Positions 26,938 to 35,449 of a DNA stretch of 64,000 nucleotides are shown piece by piece (position 1 is the stretch's first letter; each line of letters opens with the position of its first letter). A program made the translations under genes and the position numbers. The notes beneath the pieces were generated by a model, which had not been told where the DNA came from, ran no database searches, and was given only the letters and a program-made list of their open reading frames with translations. This stretch comes from Pelosinus baikalensis (GTDB lineage: Bacteria; Bacillota; Negativicutes; DSM-13327). The DNA is taken from positions 11,989 through 75,988 of the forward strand of contig NZ_JAJHJB010000025.1 of assembly GCF_020819555.1 (NCBI RefSeq), written 5' to 3'.

Positions 26938-26984
26938 AAAGGTGCTTCAAACAGAAGAGAATACTCTCTGTTTAAAGCACCTTT
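26938..26984 (-). terminator. Terminator-like hairpin in the leader of the LivJ-like gene
   Basis: An 18-bp stem with one mismatch (AAAGGTGCTT..AAACAGA) followed on the minus strand by TTTTT. It lies between a strong promoter (27009-27037) and the GTG at 26855, so it could be an attenuator; it may also end read-through from the proline operon. Confidence 0.75.
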
Positions 26985-27008
26985 GCTTTAATCTTATATT
27001 TGTTTTTT

Positions 27009-27037
27009 ATTATACCGTGCGTTCTCCGACTTGACAA
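27009..27037 (-). promoter_or_regulatory. Sigma-70 promoter of the LivJ-like gene
   Basis: TTGTCA (27032-27037), 17 bp, TATAAT (27009-27014) on the minus strand. The start would be near 27002, giving a 147-nt leader that holds the hairpin at 26938-26984. Confidence 0.75.
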
Positions 27038-27167
27038 GTGTTTTTTTCAAAAAAACATTTTATATTTTTTTGAACATTTATAGTATATTTTCTTTCTTTG
27101 TATTGTGAAATCAGTAACGATCTTTACCTCACATTACAAATTGCTACAACGGTATATGACCTTTAAT

Positions 27168-28715
27168 TTATAGTTTTTCACAAATTGATTTTGCCTGTAA
27201 AAACAATAATAAATAATCAGCACCACCAGCTTTAGAATCGGTACCAGATAAGTTAAAACCGCCAAAAGGATGAACACCGACTAAAGCACCTGTGCACTTA
27301 CGGTTAAAATATAGATTGCCTACATGAAATTCGCGGCGAGCCTTTTCTAGTTTAGCACGGCTCTTTGAATACACAGCACCAGTGAGACCATATTCAGTGC
27401 CATTGGCAATAGCAAGAGCATGGTCAAAGTCATCAGCAGGGATTACCGCAAGCACAGGTCCAAATATCTCTTCCTGGGAAATACGGGCCTCGGGAGAAAT
27501 CCCTGAAAATACAGTTGGCTCAATAAAGTAGCCTTGTTCACCAGCCGTAGATCCACCGCACTCTAGTTTCCCTTCTGTTTTGCCAATTTCGATATAGCTT
27601 AAAATCTTTTTATAAGAGTTTTCATCAATTACAGGACCAATATTACTTTCAGGGCTGCTGGCAGCACCAATCTTAAGAGCCTTCGTCTTTTCGACTACCT
27701 TTGCAAGTACTGCATCATATACGTCTCTCACGATAATAGCACGAGAGCAAGCAGAACATTTTTGTCCCTGGAAGCCAAAGGCAGATGCAACAATTCCAGC
27801 AGCTGCTTCTTCAAGATCAGCTTCACTGTCTACAACAATAGAATCTTTACCGCCCATTTCAGCTACGACTCTTTTAATCCATTTCTGCCCTGGAGACAAA
27901 TCAGCAGCTAACTTATTAATGCGAAGTCCGACTTCTTTAGAACCTGTAAAATTGATAAAGCGCACTTGAGCGTGGGATACCAAATAATCGCCAATCGTTC
28001 CACCACTGCCTGGAAGATAATTTACAACACCAGCAGGTAAAGAGACTTCTTCCCACAACTGCATAAATTTAGCAGCAATTACAGGCGTTGAGCTTGCAGG
28101 CTTCATAATCACCGTATTGCCAGCTACAATAGCTGCTGCTGTCATCCCTGCTAAAATGGCTAAGGGAAAATTCCATGGCGGAATTACAACACCAACACCG
28201 AGAGGAATATAGGCACACTCATTTTGTTCTCCAGGATAAGGTGTTACTTCCATGCCTTTTGCATACTTATCCATTTGGCGAGCATAGTATTCCATAAAAT
28301 CGATTGCTTCTGCAGTATCGGCATCCGCTTCCGCCCAAGTTTTCCCTGCCTCTTCCACTAACCAAGCAGAAAACTCAAATTTACGTCGGCGTAAAACAGC
28401 AGAAGCTTTAAACAAATACAAAGATCGTTCCGCGGGGTCTACATACTGCCATGAAGCAAAGGCTTTATTGGCTGCCTGCACCGCTTTTTCAGCTAAATCT
28501 ATATTGGCCCGAGCAACGGTACCAACAATGTCAGATGTTTTGGAAGGATTGATCGACGTAATGCGCGCTTCTGTATCGACAGTTTCTCCGCCGATAATGA
28601 GTGGATAATGAGCAGCTTTCTCCAACTGTACCGCAGCCAATGCCTTCTCCATAGCAGCCTTGTTTTCTGGAAGACCAAAGTTAGTAAAAGGTTCATTTTT
28701 GTATTCTGTAATCAT
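27168..28715 (-). CDS. rocA: L-glutamate gamma-semialdehyde (P5C) dehydrogenase
   Basis: A 515-aa NAD-dependent aldehyde dehydrogenase. The sequence PPWNFPLAILAGM, the Glu in VAEMGGKDSIVVD, and the catalytic Cys in GFQGQKCSACSR fit the RocA/PutA-type P5C dehydrogenase group, which oxidises glutamate semialdehyde to glutamate. The start at 28715 (MITEYKNEPFTNFG) has GAGGAATTT 7 nt upstream; the longer frame to 28766 overlaps the previous gene without a site. It is the last gene of the sigma-54 operon and completes proline breakdown. Confidence 0.93.
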   Translation of the reverse strand: MITEYKNEPFTNFGLPENKAAMEKALAAVQLEKAAHYPLIIGGETVDTEARITSINPSKTSDIVGTVARANIDLAEKAVQAANKAFASWQYVDPAERSLYLFKASAVLRRRKFEFSAWLVEEAGKTWAEADADTAEAIDFMEYYARQMDKYAKGMEVTPYPGEQNECAYIPLGVGVVIPPWNFPLAILAGMTAAAIVAGNTVIMKPASSTPVIAAKFMQLWEEVSLPAGVVNYLPGSGGTIGDYLVSHAQVRFINFTGSKEVGLRINKLAADLSPGQKWIKRVVAEMGGKDSIVVDSEADLEEAAAGIVASAFGFQGQKCSACSRAIIVRDVYDAVLAKVVEKTKALKIGAASSPESNIGPVIDENSYKKILSYIEIGKTEGKLECGGSTAGEQGYFIEPTVFSGISPEARISQEEIFGPVLAVIPADDFDHALAIANGTEYGLTGAVYSKSRAKLEKARREFHVGNLYFNRKCTGALVGVHPFGGFNLSGTDSKAGGADYLLLFLQAKSICEKL

Positions 28716-28762
28716 TTTAAATTCCTCACTTTCGTATTTTAAATGTAATGATATATATTGAC

Positions 28763-29911
28763 TCACACAACGGATGGCTCTACAAATAACTCTCCGCGTT
28801 CAAACCGCCCAGCATCAAACATTTGGATAGGAAAGGCCGTAGGTTTTCCCACTACCATCTCTGCCATTAATTGACCTGTGATAGGCGAAATCATGAAACC
28901 ATGACCACTAAAGCCTGCAGCAGTGAAGAAACGATTGAGAGCAGGACTGCTGCCTAATATCGGTGTGCGGTCAGGGCACATATCATATAATCCCGCCCAT
29001 TGCCGAACTACATTTAGACCTGCTAAAGGCGGCAGGATTTCCACAAGTCGCTGCGCCATATCTCGTAAAAACTGCCAACTGGATTTTATATTATAGCTTT
29101 CCGGTTCATTTGGATGACCAATTCCCATAATAAAACTACCATGAGGACTTTGCTGACAATATAAATTATGATAAAAACTCATCACCATGGGTCCCATAGT
29201 AGGCTCCACTGGTTCTGTTACCAAAATTTCATGACGTTCTGGGAAAATAGGAAGCTCAACGCCGACCATACGTCCAACGGTTTTTGCATACCCTCCTGCC
29301 GCATTTACAACCGTATCTGTTTGAATATCTCCCCGGTTGGTACGGACCGAAATAATTTTACCATTCTTCGTTACAATGCCTTGCACCTCAGTATCGGTAT
29401 AAATCTCAACATTTAAATTTTGGGCAGCTTGCCCGTAGGCTTCTGTTACTTTAAAGGGATTACAATGACCATCTTCTGCACAATAGGTAGCACCAAACAT
29501 TCCTTTTGTATTTAGAAAAGGAACAATTTCCAAAGATTCCTCTGGCGTCACCCAGCGTGCAGGAATGTTAAGAGAATTTTGCAGTACCAAATTCTTTTTA
29601 AACTGCTCTGCCATTTTTTCCGAGTAAGCGGGCATTAAATAACCATTTTGGGTAAATTCAATATCTACATCCACATTCAGCAATTCTGGTAAATGGGAGA
29701 GCATCTTAACACTTTCACGAGACAAAAGACAATTAGTCTCTGTTCCCCACTGCATTCTCATACCTGCCCCACAGCGACCCGTGGCACCACTAGCTAAGTA
29801 CTTCTTCTCTAATACGACTACTTTACCTGCACCTAATTTAGCTAAGTTATAGGCAGTGGAACAGCCGATAACACCACCACCAATTACCACAACATCTGCA
29901 GTCTTAATCAT
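28763..29911 (-). CDS. FAD-dependent proline dehydrogenase subunit (DAO/SoxB fold)
   Basis: A 382-aa flavoprotein of the D-amino acid oxidase family. The FAD loop is VVIGGGVIGCSTAYNLAKLG at the N terminus, and GFSGHGFMISPITGQ near the C terminus is the second flavin contact. It matches the catalytic beta subunit of dye-linked L-proline dehydrogenase and related sarcosine or opine enzymes. The four small partners before it and P5C dehydrogenase after it make L-proline (to P5C) the likely substrate. It overlaps the preceding gene by 8 bp. D-proline or hydroxyproline cannot be excluded. Confidence 0.85.
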   Translation of the reverse strand: MIKTADVVVIGGGVIGCSTAYNLAKLGAGKVVVLEKKYLASGATGRCGAGMRMQWGTETNCLLSRESVKMLSHLPELLNVDVDIEFTQNGYLMPAYSEKMAEQFKKNLVLQNSLNIPARWVTPEESLEIVPFLNTKGMFGATYCAEDGHCNPFKVTEAYGQAAQNLNVEIYTDTEVQGIVTKNGKIISVRTNRGDIQTDTVVNAAGGYAKTVGRMVGVELPIFPERHEILVTEPVEPTMGPMVMSFYHNLYCQQSPHGSFIMGIGHPNEPESYNIKSSWQFLRDMAQRLVEILPPLAGLNVVRQWAGLYDMCPDRTPILGSSPALNRFFTAAGFSGHGFMISPITGQLMAEMVVGKPTAFPIQMFDAGRFERGELFVEPSVV

Positions 29912-30182
29912 GCTTATCTCCTCCTAACAAAGAAGCCATCTTAATGGGAGAGGTAGAAGGACGAAACGTAGGCAAAGGAATCTGTGCGACAGGCTTTCCT
30001 GTGGCTTTGGCAATTTCATTCACAATAAGAGGAGCACAAGTTCTTCCTTGGCAAGGACCCATTCCAGAGCGGCAAGCTCTTTTTATTTCTTCCAGAGTAT
30101 GTTTTCCCTGTGCAATCTGCTCTCTAATCTCTCCTAAGGTTATATCTTCACAACGACAGATAATAATATCATTATGATTCAT
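29904..30182 (-). CDS. BFD-like [2Fe-2S] subunit of the dehydrogenase complex
   Basis: A 92-aa protein with a bacterioferritin-associated-ferredoxin-type cluster. The four cysteines are C-R-C in IICRCEDIT, then CRSGMGPCQGRTC. In HcnB-type enzymes this domain is often fused to the flavin subunit; here it is a separate gene. It probably passes electrons between the catalytic flavin and the second flavoprotein. It overlaps its neighbours by 4 and 8 bp. Confidence 0.88.
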   Translation of the reverse strand: MNHNDIIICRCEDITLGEIREQIAQGKHTLEEIKRACRSGMGPCQGRTCAPLIVNEIAKATGKPVAQIPLPTFRPSTSPIKMASLLGGDKHD

Positions 30183-30631
30183 GATCTTCCTCCTTTCTTA
30201 AGGCGAATGCTGCGTACCTCCATAGCTAATTCCCGAGGCACAGACAGCCAAATAATATTTGTTTTATTTGGTGATGTCTGTACTCGAATGACTTCTGAAG
30301 TGCCAATACATTGACCTTGTCGATTTAAAGCATCAACAACAGTCTTAGCCTCAGGCAAAGGAGAAAATTCATAGGGAATCTTAACTAAGGCCACATCTTT
30401 TCCATAAGTATAGTCAACAACAAAAATAGACAACCCAGGGCAGTGAGTCATACACACTCCACAGCCATTGCAAAGTTCTTCATTTAAAGAAGGACAGTCA
30501 TTAATTTCTTTTACGGTAATGGCACCCCGCGGGCAAGCATCAGCACAAGGATTACAGGGAATTTGCTGCATACATTCAAATAAAGCGATTGGACCTTTCG
30601 CGAAACGCTCCTGTGACGGCATTTTATCCAA
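30179..30631 (-). CDS. 4Fe-4S ferredoxin-type subunit of the dehydrogenase complex
   Basis: A 150-aa protein with two cluster motifs: CNPCADACPRG at about 27-37 and CNGCGVCMTHCPG at about 54-66. These bind two [4Fe-4S] clusters or one of each type. The C-terminal half has no cysteine motif and could dock to its partners. It overlaps the genes on both sides (4 and 8 bp), so the subunits should be made in step. It is likely the wire to an external electron acceptor. Confidence 0.88.
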   Translation of the reverse strand: MDKMPSQERFAKGPIALFECMQQIPCNPCADACPRGAITVKEINDCPSLNEELCNGCGVCMTHCPGLSIFVVDYTYGKDVALVKIPYEFSPLPEAKTVVDALNRQGQCIGTSEVIRVQTSPNKTNIIWLSVPRELAMEVRSIRLKKGGRS

Positions 30632-31712
30632 CCTCCTCTAAAACAACTTTGCTAAGTCCCGTACAAATCTTCACACTTGCTGGACCAGAACGCAGGGCAC
30701 TCAGTTGTGATTTTGCAGTCTGAAACTCTTTGGTAAACGAATCTTTTTTATGTCCTAAAACAGAAGCAACATATAAGCCTGCTAATTTTCCTTCTACCAT
30801 AGCTGCTGAGGCTTCTTCGACTCCTGAAACATCACCAGCTACATAGATATTTTCATGGGATGTTTTCATATTGGCATCACGTAATGGTACATAACCGCCT
30901 AATTCTGCTGCGAACTTCATTTCACAGCCCGCTTGCCACAACAGTTCGGTCAGGGGACTTAATCCTACTGCCAAACATAGCCCATCTACAGCAATATATT
31001 GTTCACTTCCCTCAATCGGCTGCCATTGTTCATCTAGTTGGCAAATCGTAACACCTTCCAAACAGGAATCACCATGGGCTGATTGTATCGAATGAGATGT
31101 ATAAATTGGTACACCATGACGTTGCAGCTTAGCAGCATGAACACGATAACCGCCAACTTGCGGCGCAGCTTCTACAATGCCTGCTACTTCAACACCCGCC
31201 TGCAGCAATTGATAAGCCACAATCACACCAATATTGCCAGCGCCAATCATGAGTATCCTTTTTGCTGGTATCACTCCGTGAACATTCATTAATGTTTGGA
31301 CTGCACCTGCACCATAAATACCTGGTAAATCATTATTAGGAAAGGCCATTGTTTTTTCCGAAGCGCCCGTTGCAATAATAATTTTTTTAGGTCTGGCTGT
31401 ACAAAAAGCACCTTCATAAGAAACCGTAACTACGCCATCTGGATAGATTCCTAGTACTACAGCATTCTTCCAAATGGTGATACCTGAAATATCCGAACTC
31501 TGGTTGATTAATTTTTCAGCTATATCCATTCCACGCTCACCGGCAAATTCTGCCTTCGAGCCAAAAAATTTATGAGTTTGTTTAATTAACTGACCGCCTA
31601 AGCGATCCGCCCGTTCAACAAGCAATACCTTTGCACCAGCCTCTGCAGCATGAATGGCAGCCATTAACCCAGCCGGGCCAGCTCCTATGACTAAGATTTC
31701 TGTCGTTATCAT
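30624..31712 (-). CDS. NAD(P)/FAD-dependent oxidoreductase subunit (HcnB/PDH-alpha-like)
   Basis: A 362-aa flavoprotein. It has two dinucleotide loops, EILVIGAGPAGLMAAIHAAEAG at the start (FAD) and ILMIGAGNIGVIVAY near residue 155 (NAD), and an ATG motif (IIATGASEKTM). A late IYVAGDVSGVEEASAAMVEG closes the FAD site. It matches the alpha subunit of heteromeric dye-linked proline dehydrogenases and HcnB. It overlaps the Fer2 gene upstream by 4 bp. It may transfer electrons to NAD or a ferredoxin. Confidence 0.87.
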   Translation of the reverse strand: MITTEILVIGAGPAGLMAAIHAAEAGAKVLLVERADRLGGQLIKQTHKFFGSKAEFAGERGMDIAEKLINQSSDISGITIWKNAVVLGIYPDGVVTVSYEGAFCTARPKKIIIATGASEKTMAFPNNDLPGIYGAGAVQTLMNVHGVIPAKRILMIGAGNIGVIVAYQLLQAGVEVAGIVEAAPQVGGYRVHAAKLQRHGVPIYTSHSIQSAHGDSCLEGVTICQLDEQWQPIEGSEQYIAVDGLCLAVGLSPLTELLWQAGCEMKFAAELGGYVPLRDANMKTSHENIYVAGDVSGVEEASAAMVEGKLAGLYVASVLGHKKDSFTKEFQTAKSQLSALRSGPASVKICTGLSKVVLEEVG

Positions 31713-32014
31713 ACGATCTTCCCCTTCCCTTCTTGGGTCTCAACTACCATGCCAGCGCGAAGAGGTTCCGTACAAACCCGTACATTAGGAATTTTATCTA
31801 CTGTCATCAAACAAGATGAACAGTTTCCAATGGCACAGAAGAGACCACGAGGACGATGGCGACCATGACTATGACGCAATACCTTTACATCAGCCGCATG
31901 TAGTGCAGCAGCAATTGGCTCTCCCGCTATTCCCTCTATCGTTTGACCATTCAATGTGAAGGTCACCATATCTCGTTTTGGAAATGTCAGTATTGGATGG
32001 TTGACAATTCTCAT
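31709..32014 (-). CDS. [2Fe-2S] Fer2_4 subunit (HcnA-like)
   Basis: A 101-aa ferredoxin-like subunit. The start region (TFTLNGQTIEGIAGEPIAAAL) and the cluster Cys pair in FCAIGNCSSCLMTVD with a later VRVCTEP mark the Fer2_4 family found in HcnA and in sarcosine oxidase alpha N-termini. It is the first gene of the operon. GGAGG lies 9 nt before the ATG, and the sigma-54 promoter lies 29-45 bp upstream. Confidence 0.88.
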   Translation of the reverse strand: MRIVNHPILTFPKRDMVTFTLNGQTIEGIAGEPIAAALHAADVKVLRHSHGRHRPRGLFCAIGNCSSCLMTVDKIPNVRVCTEPLRAGMVVETQEGKGKIV

Positions 32015-32042
32015 AGTTAAACACCTCCTGCTCTATTCCTAA

Positions 32043-32059
32043 TGCAATATTCGTGCCAA
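32043..32059 (-). promoter_or_regulatory. Sigma-54 (-24/-12) promoter of the proline operon
   Basis: On the minus strand TTGGCACGAATATTGCA matches the TGGCAC-N5-TTGCA consensus at every invariant position. The leader would be about 18 nt, just long enough for the GGAGG site. The next gene upstream is an enhancer-binding activator. Confidence 0.9.
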
Positions 32060-32118
32060 CTATATATTTTTTATATTATAAATTTAGTAACAGCAGAAAA
32101 AACACTACTACAGCTTTT

Positions 32119-32193
32119 AACCGCAGAGGCGCAGAGAATACAGAGAAAACATAGATAAGGGTTAAAAATCCCCCTCTGTGTCCTCTGTGTTAA
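32119..32193. repeat. Dispersed fold-back repeat, copy A
   Basis: The left arm repeats a CAGAG word (ccgcagaggcgcagagaatacagag) in short pieces and the right arm is its inverse (ctctgtgtcctctgtgtt). Related copies are at 35305-35446, 47550-47620, 52390-52530 and 63911-63960. It lies between the sigma-54 promoter and the upstream 18-bp palindrome. Confidence 0.75.
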
Positions 32194-32213
32194 TCATTTT
32201 AGCCCATTAATAT

Positions 32214-32250
32214 AAAAAAAGTACCGACGTATTCTTTGCGGCACTTTTTT
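32214..32250 (-). terminator. Terminator of the sigma-54 activator gene
   Basis: Stem AAAAAAGTACCG / CGGCACTTTTTT with one mismatch, followed on the minus strand by TTTTTTTAT. It lies about 70 bp after the activator stop. Confidence 0.85.
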
Positions 32251-32311
32251 CTGTATCTATTTTAATAAATGACCTTTTATAACAACGTTTTCTATCTACC
32301 ATTCGACGATA

Positions 32312-32329
32312 GCGTCAGTTTATTGACAC
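32312..32329. promoter_or_regulatory. Candidate enhancer site for the sigma-54 activator
   Basis: An 18-bp palindrome GCGTCA-N6-TGACAC overlapping the stop of the activator gene, about 255 bp upstream of the sigma-54 promoter. It matches, with two changes, the palindrome at 33926-33943. Confidence 0.6.
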
Positions 32330-33792
32330 TCCAATCCCAGCTTCTGCATTTTGTAATATAAGGTGCTGCGAGGGATACCGAGTTTCTTTGCTGCAGCTGC
32401 TTTATTAAAATGGTATTCCGCCAGAACCTTAGCAATCACTTCTTTTTCTAGGCTTATGGTTTTTTCCAACAAACTGCCTTCCATAGCGCAGGGATCTATA
32501 CTTTCCATAGGAAAATCCATTTGGCAGAACGTAGCTGGCAGATTATCGATACCCAATTGGTCACTATCAGCCAAAATCACCAGCCGTTCTAATACATTGA
32601 ATAACTCTCTAATATTGCCAGGCCATGGATATTGAATAAAAGATGCCATGAGTGCGGGATTCACTTTTGAGATTTTTTTATTATGAATTGTGCCATAATG
32701 CAAAATACCTTTATGAACTAATTCAGGTATATCATCTAACCTGTCACGCAATGAAGGCAGGGACACCGCCACTACATTTAAACGATAATATAGATCTTCT
32801 CGAAATTCACCGTTCTTAATCATTTCTTCTAAATTGCGGTGGGTAGCAGCAATAATACGAACATCAATATGAATCGCTTTGTTGCCGCCCACACGATAGA
32901 AACTCTTATCCTGTAGAACCCGCAATAGTTTTACCTGCATGTCTTTCGGCATATCTCCCAGCTCATCCAGTAAGAGAGTTCCTCCATTTGCTTGCTCTAA
33001 TAACCCCACTTTTCCTTTGCGGTCAGCTCCCGTAAATGCTCCAGGCTGATAACCAAACAATTCACTTTCAAATAGATTAGGAGAAATCGCTCCACAGTTT
33101 ATAGCAATAAAGGGACCAGCAAATTGACTGGCATCATGAATAGCACGGGCAAATAATTCTTTTCCTGTACCGCTTTCCCCACGCAGTAATACTGGAACCG
33201 CCGTTGCTGCAACACGTCTGGCAATACTAACCGCTTCGCGAATGGCAGTACTATGACCATAAACCGTCGAAAAGGAATCTGACTGGGAATGAATTTTATC
33301 AATTTCTTGCTTTAGGGTTTGTACTTCCTGATGAGTCTGGGATAGTTTTTGATTTAGCTGCACTACTTCTGTAATATCTCGTTCCGCACAAACTCCGCCG
33401 ATCACCTGGCCAGCTAACTTTACAGGTCTTGCATTAATTAATACATGAGTATCAGGACAAGGAGTGTGGTACTGTTCATGCACGGTGCGTCGTTCTTTCA
33501 TCACTTTGGTTAACATTAAATTGGAAAAATAACCTTCGATAGGACGCCCAATAATTTCATCAGCGGCAATTCCATATAAAAGTTCAGCATGATGATTCCA
33601 CACTACCACCTTATCTGATTCATCAATAATACATACTGCCTCATTAACTGTATCTAATAGCGCTTCTAGCCTAGCCTGCTGCAACTCATATAAGGTTAAA
33701 AGCTGCTGAAAACTCTCTATTACTTTTTCTGATTGGTCTGCTTCAAGATAACTGCGAAATTCCTCAATCGGCAAGGGATACTGAGAATTCAT
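32320..33792 (-). CDS. Sigma-54-dependent transcriptional activator (PAS-AAA-HTH)
   Basis: A 490-aa enhancer-binding protein. A PAS domain lies at about 40-150 (EAVCIIDESDKVVVWNHHAE). The AAA domain holds Walker A GESGTGKE, the sigma-54 contact loop GAFTGA and Walker B LLLDELGD. A Fis-type HTH ends the protein (NKAAAAKKLGIPRSTLYYKM). It should hydrolyse ATP to open the sigma-54 promoter of the proline operon just downstream. No receiver domain is present, so the PAS domain or a ligand such as proline likely controls it, as in RocR- and PrdR-type regulators. GGGAGG precedes the ATG. Confidence 0.93.
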   Translation of the reverse strand: MNSQYPLPIEEFRSYLEADQSEKVIESFQQLLTLYELQQARLEALLDTVNEAVCIIDESDKVVVWNHHAELLYGIAADEIIGRPIEGYFSNLMLTKVMKERRTVHEQYHTPCPDTHVLINARPVKLAGQVIGGVCAERDITEVVQLNQKLSQTHQEVQTLKQEIDKIHSQSDSFSTVYGHSTAIREAVSIARRVAATAVPVLLRGESGTGKELFARAIHDASQFAGPFIAINCGAISPNLFESELFGYQPGAFTGADRKGKVGLLEQANGGTLLLDELGDMPKDMQVKLLRVLQDKSFYRVGGNKAIHIDVRIIAATHRNLEEMIKNGEFREDLYYRLNVVAVSLPSLRDRLDDIPELVHKGILHYGTIHNKKISKVNPALMASFIQYPWPGNIRELFNVLERLVILADSDQLGIDNLPATFCQMDFPMESIDPCAMEGSLLEKTISLEKEVIAKVLAEYHFNKAAAAKKLGIPRSTLYYKMQKLGLECQ

Positions 33793-33870
33793 AAAAGCAT
33801 GCCTCCCTTATAATATAATAACGCTTCCTATCTTTGCTTTATGAACGATAACTATAGGCTTTGTTAAACG

Positions 33871-33921
33871 AAAAAAGACGCCCCATACAGGACTATAATT
33901 AGTCCCTGTACAAGCGTCTTT
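33871..33921 (-). terminator. Terminator of ilvA
   Basis: AAAGACGC pairs with GCGTCTTT, with an inner CAGGGACT/AGTCCTG stem, followed on the minus strand by TTTTTT. Confidence 0.85.
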
Positions 33922-33925
33922 GCTT

Positions 33926-33943
33926 GTGTCAGTTAATTGACAC
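33926..33943. promoter_or_regulatory. Perfect 18-bp palindrome, candidate activator site
   Basis: GTGTCA-GTTAAT-TGACAC, with arms fully complementary, about 135 bp upstream of the activator gene start. Its near-copy is at 32312-32329. On the plus strand TTTTTT follows, so a terminator role is an alternative, but no plus-strand gene ends here. Confidence 0.55.
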
Positions 33944-34050
33944 TTTTTTATTTCATTATAGAGTAAGAAATTATAATAGGCAATACCTAATTTTTAACTC
34001 TTCATAATTTAACTTAGATAAATCTCATTACAGCCAAAGATTTTAGTGTA

Positions 34051-35286
34051 TTAATAAATTTTTTGGATATCAATACCATTTCGTAAAAAGGCAGCTTCGA
34101 TTTCCTCTACATGACTATGCCCATTCGTCTCTACGGTAACTTCCAGTTGAACCTGTTTAAAGCTGTCCATCACTTTGGATTGATTATGATCCAATTTTAT
34201 TACGTTTGCATTTAATTCAGAGATAATTTTTGCCACATGCAATAATTCCCCTGGTTTGTCAGGTAAATTAATGGTAAAGCAGAACAGCCTTCCCCTAAAT
34301 ACCAAGGCTTTATTTATGATAGCCGAAATCGTTAAAATATCAATATTTCCGCCACTGACTAAACAAACTACCTTTTTATTCTTGGAAGATAATTTCTTTA
34401 AGCCAGCTAAGGACAGCGCCCCTGCTCCTTCTGTGATCAGTTTATGCTTTTCGATTAAGAGCAGTATTGCTTCTGCAATATCAAAGTCAGAAACAGTGAT
34501 GACTTCGTCAACAAACTCTCTGATAAATTCGAACGTCAATGTACCTGGTCTTTTTACAGCAGCACCATCTGCTATGGTATCCACTTTCTCCAGCTCTATT
34601 ACTTTATTATCAGCCAAAGACTTTTTCATGCAGCATGCGCCTTCTGGCTCAACTCCGATAATTCTGATACTTGGCTTTAGCATTTTTGCCGCAAATGCAA
34701 TGCCACTCGCTAAACCGCCCCCACCTATAGGAACCAATATCTCATCAACATCTTCTAATTGATTCAAAATTTCCAAGGCCACTGTACCTTGACCAAGAAT
34801 TACATCCAAATCGTCAAAGGGATGCACAAAGACATAGTTATGTTCGGTCTCCAACTCTCTGGCTTTTTTATAAGCTTCATCATAACTATCGCCGTATAAT
34901 ACAACATTTGCTCCATAATTTCTTGTAGCTTCCACTTTAATGATGGGCGTGGTTGCAGGCATCACAACAGTAGCCTTAACACCCAGTAATTGAGCTGCAT
35001 AGCCAACCCCCTGGGCATGATTTCCTGCTGAGGAAGCGATGACTCCCCTACTTTTTTCCTCATCACTTAACTTACTCAATTTATTAAATGCTCCGCGGAT
35101 TTTAAATGCACCTGTCACTTGTAGGTTCTCTGGTTTAATGAATACACAATTTCCACACTCATTACTAAACACTGGACTTTCAATGAGTTCTGTCTTTTTG
35201 ATTATACTTTGCAGCTTCCTTGCCGCTGCATATACGTCTTCAATTGACACACAAGAATTAGCTACCTTAAAAGTGTTCTGATTCAT
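34051..35286 (-). CDS. ilvA: Threonine ammonia-lyase (biosynthetic)
   Basis: A 411-aa PLP enzyme making 2-oxobutanoate from threonine, the first step to isoleucine. The PLP Lys is in TGAFKIRGA near residue 58, and the phosphate-binding loop is IGGGGLASG. The C terminus (GRLFCFTINLPDKPGEL onward) is an ACT domain. This length and single ACT domain resemble the short Firmicute form. The upstream T-box with an ATC specifier argues for an isoleucine-biosynthetic role rather than catabolism. GGAGG precedes the ATG. Confidence 0.92.
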   Translation of the reverse strand: MNQNTFKVANSCVSIEDVYAAARKLQSIIKKTELIESPVFSNECGNCVFIKPENLQVTGAFKIRGAFNKLSKLSDEEKSRGVIASSAGNHAQGVGYAAQLLGVKATVVMPATTPIIKVEATRNYGANVVLYGDSYDEAYKKARELETEHNYVFVHPFDDLDVILGQGTVALEILNQLEDVDEILVPIGGGGLASGIAFAAKMLKPSIRIIGVEPEGACCMKKSLADNKVIELEKVDTIADGAAVKRPGTLTFEFIREFVDEVITVSDFDIAEAILLLIEKHKLITEGAGALSLAGLKKLSSKNKKVVCLVSGGNIDILTISAIINKALVFRGRLFCFTINLPDKPGELLHVAKIISELNANVIKLDHNQSKVMDSFKQVQLEVTVETNGHSHVEEIEAAFLRNGIDIQKIY

Positions 35287-35304
35287 AATTTACCTCCAAA
35301 ATTT

Positions 35305-35446
35305 GATAAGAAAACGCTGCGCGTCCTTTAAAGCATATAAAGTGAACCGAACCACAGAGGCACAGAGAACACTGAGAAAAGATAAATAGGGTTTAAAAAC
35401 CTCTGTGCTCTTAAGCGAACTCTGTGTCCTCTGTGTTCAACGTTCC
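35305..35446. repeat. Dispersed fold-back repeat, copy B
   Basis: A leader (gataagaaaacgctgcgcg, then a catataaa stretch to 35353), then left arm AGAG words (accacagaggcacagagaac) and a right arm of inverse words ending ctctgtgtcctctgtgttc. It sits between the T-box terminator and the ilvA start, so it is within the ilvA leader RNA. Confidence 0.78.
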
Positions 35447-35449
35447 CCT

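Noticed and set aside
27048..27073. A/T-only palindrome after the proline operon
   Set aside because: The stem of A and T pairs is too weak to call a terminator and overlaps ordinary AT-rich text upstream of a promoter.
32119..32193. CRISPR-like repeated short words
   Set aside because: The words are 4-6 bases and form a palindrome; there are no regular repeats with unique spacers and no cas genes.
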